Assembly (NCBI GenBank): GCA_964617955.1
Contig: CAZTXB010000011.1
Location: 1 to 64,000, forward strand
Direction of reading: 5' to 3'
Source of the DNA: JABWCE01 sp964617955
GTDB taxonomy: Bacteria > Bacteroidota > Bacteroidia > NS11-12g > UBA9320
DNA: 64,000 nucleotides
Below the pieces are notes generated by a model. It saw nothing but the letters and a program-made list of their open reading frames with translations. It ran no database searches and was not told where the DNA came from. Below are positions 9,615 through 17,885 of the stretch, piece after piece (the stretch's first letter is position 1; the number at the start of each line of letters is the position of its first letter). Made by a program: the position numbers and the translations under genes.

Positions 9615-10670
9615 TTGATAGGGTATATTCTCAAAAAAATTTTATATGGGCTGCTTATATTCATAAGTGTAGCTACCGTTGTCTTTTTTCTCTTTAGCGT
9701 TTCGTTTCCAAAAGCCGACGAAATGGCCCTAGGTCAGAGAGCCGACAAGCAAACTAAACTTGCCATTCAACAAGAATTCGGGTTGGACAAGCCTCTATGG
9801 AAACAGTACCTTTTGTATCTCAACGATCTTTCCTGTGTTTCCATTTATTCACATTCAAGTTTATCGGAGCTCAACATCTCAACTACCCGGCTTGTTAAAA
9901 CCGAGCGATACGCTTTGGTTTTAAAATTTCCGTATCTGAGAAGGTCGTTTCAGAGTGGAAAGGCAGTGAATGAAATTTTGTACGAAGCCTTTAAGGGCAC
10001 ACTTATTTTGGCCTTGTCTTCTATCTTACTGGCGTCAGTGCTTGGAGTATTGCTAGGTGCGCTGGCCGCCATCAAAAAAGATTCTTGGATTGACCGTTCG
10101 ATTCTATTTGTTTCTACTCTTGGCATTTCCCTTCCTTCCTTTTTTGTAGCCATTGTGTTTGCCTGGCTTTTTGGGTTTGTTTTAAATAAGTATACCGGCT
10201 TAAACATGACCGGAAACTACAGTGATTTAGATCCTTTTGCAGGCAAAGTGTACCAATGGAAAAATTTAATTTTACCCACTTTAGCATTGGGGATGAGACC
10301 CCTGGCTATTTTTAGCCAATTGACCCGCTCCTCCGTTCTCGATGTCATTCCCCGCGATTATATCCGAACCGCCAAAGCTAAGGGACTGAGCAGATGGAAT
10401 ATAGCGATGAACCACCTCCTGAGAAATTCAATGATTCCGGTTATTACAGCCATATCGGGATGGTTCGCCTCCTTGCTTGCGGGCACCTTCTTTGTCGAAT
10501 TCATCTTTAATTGGAAAGGATTGGGAAAGGTTACTGTGGATGCCCTGGATCACTCCGATTTACCGGTGGTGATGGGTTCGGTGGTGATGGTGGCCATTAT
10601 TTTTGTAGGCATTAATATCCTTCTCGATATTTTTTACACCCTGCTTGACCCAAGGATTAAACTTGAATAA
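9615..10670 (+). CDS. ABC transporter permease, DppB/OppB type
   Basis: The 351-residue protein has an N-terminal membrane anchor with the AEMALGQRADKQ-like periplasmic region and five further membrane segments. The cytoplasmic EAA-type loop of peptide permeases is present (DYIRTAKAKGLSRWNI). It would form one half of the channel of a peptide or nickel importer. The start is a TTG four bases after the DoxX stop. No partner permease, ATPase or binding protein gene is next to it, so the rest of the transporter must be encoded elsewhere. The sandwich between a DoxX protein and shikimate kinase is probably transcriptional convenience. Confidence 0.85.
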   Translation: MIGYILKKILYGLLIFISVATVVFFLFSVSFPKADEMALGQRADKQTKLAIQQEFGLDKPLWKQYLLYLNDLSCVSIYSHSSLSELNISTTRLVKTERYALVLKFPYLRRSFQSGKAVNEILYEAFKGTLILALSSILLASVLGVLLGALAAIKKDSWIDRSILFVSTLGISLPSFFVAIVFAWLFGFVLNKYTGLNMTGNYSDLDPFAGKVYQWKNLILPTLALGMRPLAIFSQLTRSSVLDVIPRDYIRTAKAKGLSRWNIAMNHLLRNSMIPVITAISGWFASLLAGTFFVEFIFNWKGLGKVTVDALDHSDLPVVMGSVVMVAIIFVGINILLDIFYTLLDPRIKLE

Positions 10671-11202
10671 GTCGATTCATATTATATACCTGCTGGGAAT
10701 GCCGGGTGTCGGAAAAACCTATTTTGGTTCCGAAGCAGCCAAAAGATTGTCGTTTGATTTTTATGATTTAGACAAGCTCATAGAATTGAGATCCGGGAAA
10801 AGTATAGCCCAATTATTTATGGATTGGGGTGAAGTGCAATTCAGAGAATTTGAATTCAAAATTTTAAAGCAAATCAGCGAACAGGTCATGGCAGACACCA
10901 TCATATCGACCGGAGGCGGAGCCCCTACTTACGTTGGTTCAATGCATTACATGAACAAAAAAGGTAAAACCGTGTGGATGGAGGCTGAAATGGGCTATTT
11001 AGCAGATAATATTTTAAAGGAATCGACGAGCAGACCGCACTTCATGGGCTTAAACCGTGATGAAATCGAGCATAAATTACAGGCCATTTACTCGAAAAGG
11101 CACTTATTTTACGCTCAAAGCTGTGCCAAAGTCAATGTTTATAAGGGGTTAAGCGCTGATTTATTCACAAAGCACCTCCATTTATCAACATTTGCAAAAT
11201 AA
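10663..11202 (+). CDS. aroK: Shikimate kinase
   Basis: This is a P-loop kinase of 179 residues that phosphorylates shikimate at the 3-hydroxyl in chorismate synthesis. The Walker A motif GMPGVGKT is near residue 12. Next come FYDLDKLIE and the shikimate-binding FREFEFKIL. STGGGAP is the conserved GGG substrate loop, and SRPHF with the Arg lid lies in the second half. I chose the TTG at 10663, which follows an AAGGA-like ribosome site and overlaps the permease stop by eight bases. An in-frame TTG at 10645 is less well placed. Confidence 0.92.
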   Translation: MNKSIHIIYLLGMPGVGKTYFGSEAAKRLSFDFYDLDKLIELRSGKSIAQLFMDWGEVQFREFEFKILKQISEQVMADTIISTGGGAPTYVGSMHYMNKKGKTVWMEAEMGYLADNILKESTSRPHFMGLNRDEIEHKLQAIYSKRHLFYAQSCAKVNVYKGLSADLFTKHLHLSTFAK

Positions 11203-11269
11203 GCAAATCAATATAGGAACCAAAGTGCGAATATTGTTTTCGAAAATTTTCAAACTTAACATTTATAAC

Positions 11270-11542
11270 ATGAACAAATCAGACCTAGTATCAGCCATGG
11301 CTTCTTCAGCCGGTATCACAAAAGCCCAAGCTCAGAGCGCTTTAAATTCTTTTTGTGATTCAACTTCTGCCGCCCTTAAAAAAGGTGACAAATTAATTCT
11401 TGTTGGATTCGGAACCTTCTCAGTTTCGAAAAGAGCCGCCCGTACAGGACGCAATCCACAAACAGGAAAAGAAATTAAAATTGCCGCTAAAAAAGTGGTA
11501 AAGTTCAAAGCAGGATCTGATCTATCAGAAGCTGTAAAGTAA
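11270..11542 (+). CDS. HU family DNA-binding protein
   Basis: The 90-residue protein matches HU/IHF throughout: helical N-terminus MNKSDLVSAMASSAGITKAQAQ, the dimer core, GFGTFSVSKRAARTGRNPQTG, the beta-arm that inserts into the minor groove, and KIAAKKVVKFKAG. It is a small nucleoid protein that bends DNA non-specifically. The start is the ATG at 11270. The frame stays open 78 bases upstream, but that extension does not resemble HU. A strong intrinsic terminator follows 16 bases after the stop. Confidence 0.96.
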   Translation: MNKSDLVSAMASSAGITKAQAQSALNSFCDSTSAALKKGDKLILVGFGTFSVSKRAARTGRNPQTGKEIKIAAKKVVKFKAGSDLSEAVK

Positions 11543-11558
11543 TTTTATTCAAAAATCT

Positions 11559-11593
11559 AAAAAGCCGACTTCCTGGGGAGTCGGCTTTTTTTT
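11559..11593 (+). terminator. Intrinsic terminator after the HU gene
   Basis: A perfect stem AGCCGACT / AGTCGGCT, extended by A-T pairs, encloses an eight-base loop and is followed by eight T residues. Confidence 0.93.
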
Positions 11594-11792
11594 GACTTTT
11601 ATTTTTCCAATTGCAGACTTAATTCTAATAAACACTCTTCACCCGGTAAGACTCTTTTTTATGTGAACCATGTTTTTGTAAATTAATAATTTCAGAGCCT
11701 TGCCCAACTCATTGATTAATTCAGTAGTACAGCCTAAAAACATTTACAAGAAAAAGGGGGACCCATGGCTTCAATAAGCCTTTTATAATAAA

Positions 11793-11823
11793 TTTGCAAA
11801 GTGCGGGAATAGGTATAAATTTG
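11793..11823 (+). promoter_or_regulatory. Candidate promoter for the 11840 gene
   Basis: TTTG (11793-11796), a 19-base spacer and TAAATTTG (11816-11823) form a perfect Bacteroidota TTTG-N19-TAnnTTTG promoter. Transcription would begin only about 10 bases before the ATG at 11840, giving a very short leader. Confidence 0.6.
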
Positions 11824-11839
11824 TTTAAAATTAAGAGCC

Positions 11840-12493
11840 ATGAACAAGTTTAATCTATTAGCCTTTACGGTTATAGTTTCTGCCTTCGCCACCGCCCAGT
11901 CATTTAAAAAAGGGGCTCTGCTTTTAAGCGTCTCTGAAGGCTCAACCACTGCCAATTACAGTACCCGAAACCTGAGCAACTCCAATTTTAGTTCCATGTA
12001 TAAAGCCGAGGTCGATGGAATAAGAGATCCTTTGATTATTGAATATGGTTTAAACAATAAGTGGGGAATAGGATTGAGTTCAGGTGCCGACATATTTAAA
12101 GTAAGTCCAAACAGGTATTACGGTTTTAGATTACCTCACACCAACCCGATAGAGGTAAAGACTTCAGAACTCACTTTTGATGTCAATTACCATTTCTTCG
12201 TTACCAAAAAGCTTGATGTTTCTGCTTTTGCTTCACCCGGCTTGTTTTCTCTGGCCTTCAAAGGACAATACAGCGACTTGACCTATCAGTATGAAGCCAA
12301 AGGGCTTATTTTAAGGGTAGGTTCCAAGGCGAGGTATTATTTTTACAAAAGGCTTGGTTTGTTTGGAATGGCTAGTCTTTACTCCGGTACTGCGAGTCCA
12401 ACCTCCAATAAATCCAACACAGTTGGTCAGTCTATTGCCACAACTGTTTCAGGAAGGGCGCTTGAATTTGGACTCTGTTTCAGATTTTTCTAA
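11840..12493 (+). CDS. Hypothetical outer-membrane beta-barrel protein
   Basis: The 217-residue protein has a clear signal peptide (MNKFNLLAFTVIVSAFATAQ). It then shows alternating hydrophobic and polar strands with aromatic girdle residues, ending in a terminal strand RALEFGLCFRFF with a C-terminal Phe, as expected for an outer-membrane barrel recognised by BamA. There are about eight predicted strands. No named family is recognised; it resembles the generic outer membrane beta-barrel proteins common in Bacteroidota. It has its own promoter-like sequence and stands alone. Confidence 0.7.
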   Translation: MNKFNLLAFTVIVSAFATAQSFKKGALLLSVSEGSTTANYSTRNLSNSNFSSMYKAEVDGIRDPLIIEYGLNNKWGIGLSSGADIFKVSPNRYYGFRLPHTNPIEVKTSELTFDVNYHFFVTKKLDVSAFASPGLFSLAFKGQYSDLTYQYEAKGLILRVGSKARYYFYKRLGLFGMASLYSGTASPTSNKSNTVGQSIATTVSGRALEFGLCFRFF

Positions 12494-12496
12494 AAC

Positions 12497-12640
12497 CTCT
12501 TCCCTCTGTATTATGGGTTAGAAAATGTTGTGTTGACGGCTCGGTCGAATTTATAAAAGGGCTTTCCACCGGCTTAGTGATGGCCTACGACAGGGCTAAA
12601 AAATTTATGGCGCTTTTAGATGATACGGCCACGGGTTAGG
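12497..12640 (+). pseudogene. Possible gene remnant or unannotated 3' coding fragment
   Basis: Between the beta-barrel gene and the serine hydrolase one frame reads open for about 45 codons, ending ... AYDRAKKFMALLDDTATG and a TAG. The composition looks like protein rather than random intergenic DNA. There is no ATG except a very late one (about 12578), and I do not recognise the family. It may be the decayed 3' end of a lost gene. Low confidence. Confidence 0.2.
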
Positions 12641-12699
12641 AATCGAAACGTTATGGGCGCTTGTATCAGGAAACAGATTTTTAATTCAACAAAAAGACT

Positions 12700-13869
12700 T
12701 TAATCTTCAGGGCTTCCTTCTTTTACCGCTTTAGGTTTTATCCCTTCCATGAGTTGCATGAGTTCATCCTGTCGCATAAATCCGCCTTTTACGGTATTGG
12801 CCAGAATGATAATGCACTTGTCTTTATTTTTCCATCGAATGAAGTAGGACTTAAAGCCCTGCCACCATCCATTATGGTAAATAATGGTGTCGTGATTATC
12901 GTAATACCTGATTCTCCAACCATAGCCGTAATAATCCTTCGTTGGTCGGCATGGCGTATGCGGTGTGCAGGCATTTTGCAAAGTAGCAGGCGAAATTAAC
13001 ACGTGCTTTCTCAGGGCCTGATCAAATTTTAAAAGGTCGAAAACCGTGGTATAAACCCCTTTATCACCCATGGCTCCATTTTGATAATTAAATGGGAACA
13101 GAGTTCTCGGGCCATCATGACCCTGTACCAATTGGTCTTTTAATGACATCTTAGGGGTGAAGATATAGCTGTTATACATGCCCACTACCTTAAATATCGA
13201 ATCTTGCATGTAATTTTCGAAAGGGGTACCCGTAAGTTTTTCAACGATTAAGGCAAGCAAGACATAGTTGGTATTGCTGTATTTGTATCTAGAACTGGGA
13301 GTAAACTCAAGCCGTGGTTTATAGCGTTTCAGCATCCATAGAACGTCCTCGTTGGTCAGATGACGGTATTTGGTCTTATAATAAGCGTCCGCAAAATGCA
13401 TGTAGTTGGGAATACCACTTTTATGGGAAAGCAACTCAGCCAGTGTGATAGTTTTGTAAGGAAACCCTTCTAATACCTGATACACATAAGTATTTAAGTA
13501 TATTTTTTTTTTGTCAATCAGGCTTAAAATGGTATAGGCGGTCAGTGTTTTTGAAACCGATGCGATTTGAAAGGGATAGTTTGCATTATTCGCCAATTTA
13601 GTCTTTCCATTGGCATATCCGTAACTATTTGAATAATACCGGCCGCTATCGTAAAACAAAATTGAGCCACTAAAATAACCCTGGTAATATCGGTTTTTAA
13701 AATATTGATCGATGGTGCCGGCCCTTCTTTCATTAAAGGTAGAATCCAACACAAACCCCAAGAGGGTTTCCTGATGGAGGGTGTTTTTTGTCTTTCCGGC
13801 ATCCGAACCTGTATTGGAGCAGTGGATTCCGGCAATAACGGCTAAAATTACGATGGCTAATTTGTTCAA
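12700..13869 (-). CDS. Serine hydrolase, class C beta-lactamase fold
   Basis: The protein carries the three active-site motifs of the serine beta-lactamase/DD-peptidase superfamily. These are SVSK (nucleophile Ser and Lys, SxxK), YSN in KYSNTNYVLLALIVEKLTG (YxN), and HNGWWQGF near the C-terminus (HxG, replacing KTG). It is probably an esterase or D-aminopeptidase-like enzyme, exported. I chose a TTG at 13869, which gives the signal sequence MNKLAIVILAVIAGIHC with a possible lipidation cysteine. The frame extends to a GTG at 13968 that adds 33 residues lacking signal-peptide character. It is divergent from the subtilase gene. Confidence 0.82.
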   Translation of the reverse strand: MNKLAIVILAVIAGIHCSNTGSDAGKTKNTLHQETLLGFVLDSTFNERRAGTIDQYFKNRYYQGYFSGSILFYDSGRYYSNSYGYANGKTKLANNANYPFQIASVSKTLTAYTILSLIDKKKIYLNTYVYQVLEGFPYKTITLAELLSHKSGIPNYMHFADAYYKTKYRHLTNEDVLWMLKRYKPRLEFTPSSRYKYSNTNYVLLALIVEKLTGTPFENYMQDSIFKVVGMYNSYIFTPKMSLKDQLVQGHDGPRTLFPFNYQNGAMGDKGVYTTVFDLLKFDQALRKHVLISPATLQNACTPHTPCRPTKDYYGYGWRIRYYDNHDTIIYHNGWWQGFKSYFIRWKNKDKCIIILANTVKGGFMRQDELMQLMEGIKPKAVKEGSPED

Positions 13870-14036
13870 ACGAATTAATATTTTATGACTAGGAATAAAT
13901 TGCAAAGAAACGTCTAATTTATTTCCATCCCCTGTATTGCGGCGGCAACATAGTCCCAAATTATTCACAGTGCCAATTATCTTCCGATATTGTGGTCAGT
14001 TATTCTTGTTTATTTGTAAAATTGCATTTCAATTTG

Positions 14037-15734
14037 ATGCTCCTTAAAATTGCCCAAATTATTATGCTTGTCCTGTTTTTCGCTTTCAATTCAGAAGCGC
14101 AGACGCTTTATAGGGTCTATTTTAAAGATAAAAAAAATTGCGAATACAACCCTTATTTAGAGCTGGACAGGAAAGCCTTGACAAGAAGGCTGATACATGG
14201 TCTAGATCTTTGCCATGAATCAGACTACCCTCTAAACCAGCATTATGTTGCGGAGGTTAAATCGACATGCGATTCGGTATTGGGTGAAAGCAGATGGCTC
14301 AATGCCCTTTTCATTTATTCGAATGAATCAAGAATTGAGCTTATTTCTAAGCTGCCCTTTGTGAGGAGCATTGAAAAATCAAATGCCACCTGTTGTTACC
14401 CCGCAGTCAACCCTATGATAGAAAATGACTATGATACTTCAGCCACAAAGCGGCAATATGCGCTTATGCAAGCCCAACTCCAACGTATGGGTAAGGAGGC
14501 GCTTGAAAAAGAAAATCTGGACGGAAGCGGCGTTAGAATTGCCATATTGGATGTAGGGTTTAAAAGCTATAGCCGAAATGAGGCTTTTGAACACATCCGG
14601 GCGAGAGGCGGATTTATTAGTACTTATGATTTTGTAAAGAACAGATCAGTCACAGATATTGGAATGACCCATGGAACTATGGTATTGTCTTGTATAGGTG
14701 GGCAGGTTAATGGGGTAAAACTTGGATTGGCCACAGGTGCGGAGTTTTTGTTGGCCAGAACTGAAAACATAACTGAATTTTTTAATGAAGAGGAGAAATG
14801 GCTAATGGCCGCAGAGTGGGCCGACCGCTTGGGTGCTGACATCATCAACAGTTCACTCGGGTATGCCGGTTTAAGGTATTTGCCTGAAGAAATGGATGGC
14901 AAAACCACTTTTGTAAGCAGAGCTGCTCAATTGGCGGTAGATAAGGGCATTTTGGTGGTTTCCTCTGCCGGCAACGAGGGAGAAAAAAAGTGGAAAAGGG
15001 TGGCGGCTCCCGGAGATGCAGCAGGGGTATTAACGGTTGGTGGCATTGACCCTACCACAGGTTTACACATTGGTTTTTCATCCTATGGGCCCAGTTGGGA
15101 TTTTCGCCTCAAGCCTGAGGTATCAGCCTACGGCCGGGCCGCTGTAGCCGGCAAAAAATCAGTTGAATCTGCTGAAGGTACCTCATTTTCCTCGCCCTTG
15201 GTCGCAGGATTCGCTGCATGCGTAAAACAACGCTATCCTTACCTTACCAATTTAGAATTAAAAGAGTTGATTTGCCGTTCGGGAGATTTATGGCCCTATC
15301 ATGACTACGCGCACGGATATGGCGTTCCAGGTCCATACTTTTTAAAAAAGGACACCCTCACAAACCAACCCACCCTGAGTATTTTGGAAAACATGGATTA
15401 CATCACTTTTTCTGCCATTGAAAATGAAACCAACTTCAAATCTGATAGTCAGCTAACCGAAAAGGTTAAAACCTTTTCGAACGCCATAGAAAATGGCAAC
15501 GACACTGAGGCTAAACCCTACAATTTTTCCAAACAAAAATTTAAAACCCGTTGCACACCATTCCTTTACTACCATATAAAAAACAACAAAGGGCAAATAG
15601 AAAAATATTACGTTTTGGATTTGGAAAGGCAGTCCGACAAAAGCATTTCCATAAGCAAATCCATTTGTGAAAAACCATTTTCAATTGCCTTCTACTACCA
15701 AGGATATTACAAAGAGTTAATCATAAAAGAATGA
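14037..15734 (+). CDS. S8 family serine peptidase (subtilase)
   Basis: The 565-residue protein has a signal peptide (MLLKIAQIIMLVLFFAFNSEAQ) and an N-terminal prodomain-like region. The subtilisin catalytic triad is present: Asp172 in AILDVG, His212 in MTHGTM and Ser383 in GTSFSSP, with the oxyanion Asn313 in SAGNEG. It is a secreted protease. The C-terminal 130 residues after GYGVPGPYF are not catalytic and do not look like a canonical T9SS sorting domain. The ATG at 14037 is chosen because it starts the signal peptide; upstream in-frame codons from 13992 are implausible. The next gene overlaps its stop by four bases (ATGA), suggesting co-translation. Confidence 0.9.
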   Translation: MLLKIAQIIMLVLFFAFNSEAQTLYRVYFKDKKNCEYNPYLELDRKALTRRLIHGLDLCHESDYPLNQHYVAEVKSTCDSVLGESRWLNALFIYSNESRIELISKLPFVRSIEKSNATCCYPAVNPMIENDYDTSATKRQYALMQAQLQRMGKEALEKENLDGSGVRIAILDVGFKSYSRNEAFEHIRARGGFISTYDFVKNRSVTDIGMTHGTMVLSCIGGQVNGVKLGLATGAEFLLARTENITEFFNEEEKWLMAAEWADRLGADIINSSLGYAGLRYLPEEMDGKTTFVSRAAQLAVDKGILVVSSAGNEGEKKWKRVAAPGDAAGVLTVGGIDPTTGLHIGFSSYGPSWDFRLKPEVSAYGRAAVAGKKSVESAEGTSFSSPLVAGFAACVKQRYPYLTNLELKELICRSGDLWPYHDYAHGYGVPGPYFLKKDTLTNQPTLSILENMDYITFSAIENETNFKSDSQLTEKVKTFSNAIENGNDTEAKPYNFSKQKFKTRCTPFLYYHIKNNKGQIEKYYVLDLERQSDKSISISKSICEKPFSIAFYYQGYYKELIIKE

Positions 15735-16423
15735 GATTATTTTATACCACTATTTTGGCTTTTTGCTTGTTTGATGGAGTATTGGCTCAAAAATATCTGC
15801 TAGACGAGGATGTGATGAGCGATACACTAAGTCCATCGACAGGATTCAGGAGAAAATACCATTTTGCAAGCTATGTAGGTACCGGGTATGCTATGGGTTT
15901 GCACAAGCTCAATCCGCCTTCCACCATTTCATACTTTAATTCGGTGCAATTTCGAACCGGAATCTGGTGGAGGATGAAATTAAACAAATTTTACGGCTTT
16001 GGATCTTATATCGAATATTCGAGAGACGAATATCGACTCCAAAAACCGCTTTATTCCGATACCTTTAATACCACAAAAACCATTTGGACCAAACAAATTC
16101 ACAACAACATTGCCATGGGGGTATTTAACAGACTTCACTTTAAAAACGACCGGCTTTTTATTGACTTAGGGGCATATTATACTTTCGATTGCCTCCCCAG
16201 AATCATTACCAAAATCAAACCCAAAAATCAGGATTATCAATACAGAAAAACCATTTACAACGTACCGGATTTGATGAATCGCCATAATTTTGGGCTGGAT
16301 TTTAGGCTTACATTTGGAAAGTACTCGGCCTACAGCCGATATCGGCTAACCGGTTTGTATAAAAATCAAAACTACGACCTGCCAAAAGTGATGTTTGGAC
16401 TTGTGTTGGATTTTACCAATTAA
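15731..16423 (+). CDS. Hypothetical outer-membrane protein paired with the subtilase
   Basis: The 230-residue protein has a signal peptide (MRLFYTTILAFCLFDGVLAQ) and a series of amphipathic strands rich in Tyr, Phe and Trp, ending in VMFGLVLDFTN, consistent with a beta-barrel. It is translationally coupled to the upstream protease gene through an ATGA overlap, so the two products probably act together at the cell envelope. The stop overlaps the stop of the convergent aminotransferase gene by four bases. No named family recognised. Confidence 0.65.
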   Translation: MRLFYTTILAFCLFDGVLAQKYLLDEDVMSDTLSPSTGFRRKYHFASYVGTGYAMGLHKLNPPSTISYFNSVQFRTGIWWRMKLNKFYGFGSYIEYSRDEYRLQKPLYSDTFNTTKTIWTKQIHNNIAMGVFNRLHFKNDRLFIDLGAYYTFDCLPRIITKIKPKNQDYQYRKTIYNVPDLMNRHNFGLDFRLTFGKYSAYSRYRLTGLYKNQNYDLPKVMFGLVLDFTN

Positions 16424-17601
16424 GAATGTTCAAGTCCTTCAATGATGGTTTTGCAAACACGGGCTATTTCACCTTTCGAAATAATTAAAGGTGGTGCGAT
16501 TCTCAGCGATTTTCCATTAAACAAAAACCAATCGATCAGTATTTGCTTTTTAAAACAATAAGCTATGACCGACTGAACCAGGTGTTCGTTTTCCAAATTT
16601 ACAGCCAGCATTAGCCCTCTGCCACTTATCCCTTTTATTTTCTCGTGTTTCAATAATTTTCTGAACAATTGCTCCTTTTCCGATACCGAATCTGTCATCC
16701 TCTTTTTTATAATTTCGTCGAGGGTGGCAATGGCTGCTGCACAGCACACCGGGTGTCCGCCAAATGTAGTTAAATGGCCTAAAACAGGTTGATGCGAAAG
16801 GCTTTTCATAACTTTCGCATCGGCTATAAAACAGCCAATCGGCATGCCTCCTCCCAGCCCTTTTGCGAGAAGCAACACGTCAGGACAAATCTTTTCCTTT
16901 TCGAAAGCAAACATATTTCCGGTGCGTCCCATCCCGGTCTGAATTTCATCAACTATGAGCAGGGCGCCGGTTGCGTGGCACTTGTCCCTCAATTTTTTTA
17001 AAAAATCTGTTTCTCCTGGAATATAGCCAGCTTCAGATTGAATGATTTCGACAAAAACTGCAGCGGTTTGGAGGTCAATCCGGTCAAGATCTTGTGTATC
17101 ATTATATTTTAGATGAGATATTCCAGGCAAGAGGGGTCGATAGGCTTGTGTAAATTCGGTATCGCTCATTAAACTCATCGATCCTTGAGAGCTTCCGTGA
17201 TAAGAATTTTTAAAAGAGGCGATGTTTGAACGGCCGGTAAATCTTTTAGCCAATTTCATGGCGCCTTCCGTGGCCTCGGTGCCGGAATTAGTGAAATAAA
17301 CCGAATTTAAATTTTCGGGCAAAAGGCTCGTCAGATAGTGTGCCAGCCTCACCTGACTGTGCTGAATATGCTCACCATAAACCATGGTATGCATAAATTT
17401 TGAAGTTTGTAGCCTCACTGCCTTCACAACGGCCGGATTTCTATGGCCAATATTATTCACTGAGATACCGGAAATCAAGTCGAGATATCTCTTTCCTTCC
17501 ATGTCGGTAATATACAAGCCTTTCGCTTTTTTCACTTGCAGAGCTACAGGTGAGTCAGAGGTTTGGGCTATATTTTTCAAAAAAAGAGATTTTAAATTCA
17601 C
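16420..17601 (-). CDS. Class III (ornithine/acetylornithine-type) aminotransferase, PLP-dependent
   Basis: The 393-residue fold-type I aminotransferase has the PLP phosphate-binding NSGTEATEGAMKLA, VDEIQTGMGRTG with the ring-binding Asp218, and the Schiff-base Lys247 in LLAKGLGGGMPIG. HLTTFGGHPVCCAAA is the other-subunit phosphate contact. Length and motifs fit the ArgD/RocD/GabT group, which transfers amino groups from the omega position of ornithine-like substrates to 2-oxoglutarate. I cannot assign the substrate, and no arginine or lysine pathway genes are adjacent. The start is GTG. It is convergent with the 15731 gene. Confidence 0.88.
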   Translation of the reverse strand: MNLKSLFLKNIAQTSDSPVALQVKKAKGLYITDMEGKRYLDLISGISVNNIGHRNPAVVKAVRLQTSKFMHTMVYGEHIQHSQVRLAHYLTSLLPENLNSVYFTNSGTEATEGAMKLAKRFTGRSNIASFKNSYHGSSQGSMSLMSDTEFTQAYRPLLPGISHLKYNDTQDLDRIDLQTAAVFVEIIQSEAGYIPGETDFLKKLRDKCHATGALLIVDEIQTGMGRTGNMFAFEKEKICPDVLLLAKGLGGGMPIGCFIADAKVMKSLSHQPVLGHLTTFGGHPVCCAAAIATLDEIIKKRMTDSVSEKEQLFRKLLKHEKIKGISGRGLMLAVNLENEHLVQSVIAYCFKKQILIDWFLFNGKSLRIAPPLIISKGEIARVCKTIIEGLEHS

Positions 17602-17885
17602 CTATTCCTGGTTATTATGGGTTTCAAAAATACTGATTTATCATGGGCCATTTATGGATTATTGAGATTAAGAACATTAAAAATCGATCCCTGTTTGCGA
17701 ATGAAACGGATCGCAAAATCATAATAAATTGAACCTCATCATTAAACTTTTCAAAGGGTTTAAGCTGCCTTATTTCAAACCTTAATATTTGCGATAAATT
17801 CCCGATGAGTGAAATTGCTTTCTATTTTCATTTTCTCTAATATTACCCTTTTATTTGCACCTATACTTAAAGTCCCGTAAAAAAC

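Noticed and set aside
12497..12640. Fragment of a complex I (NuoL-like) subunit
   Set aside because: A short VDG ... LSTGL pattern is suggestive, but the rest does not match and there is no hydrophobic membrane segment.
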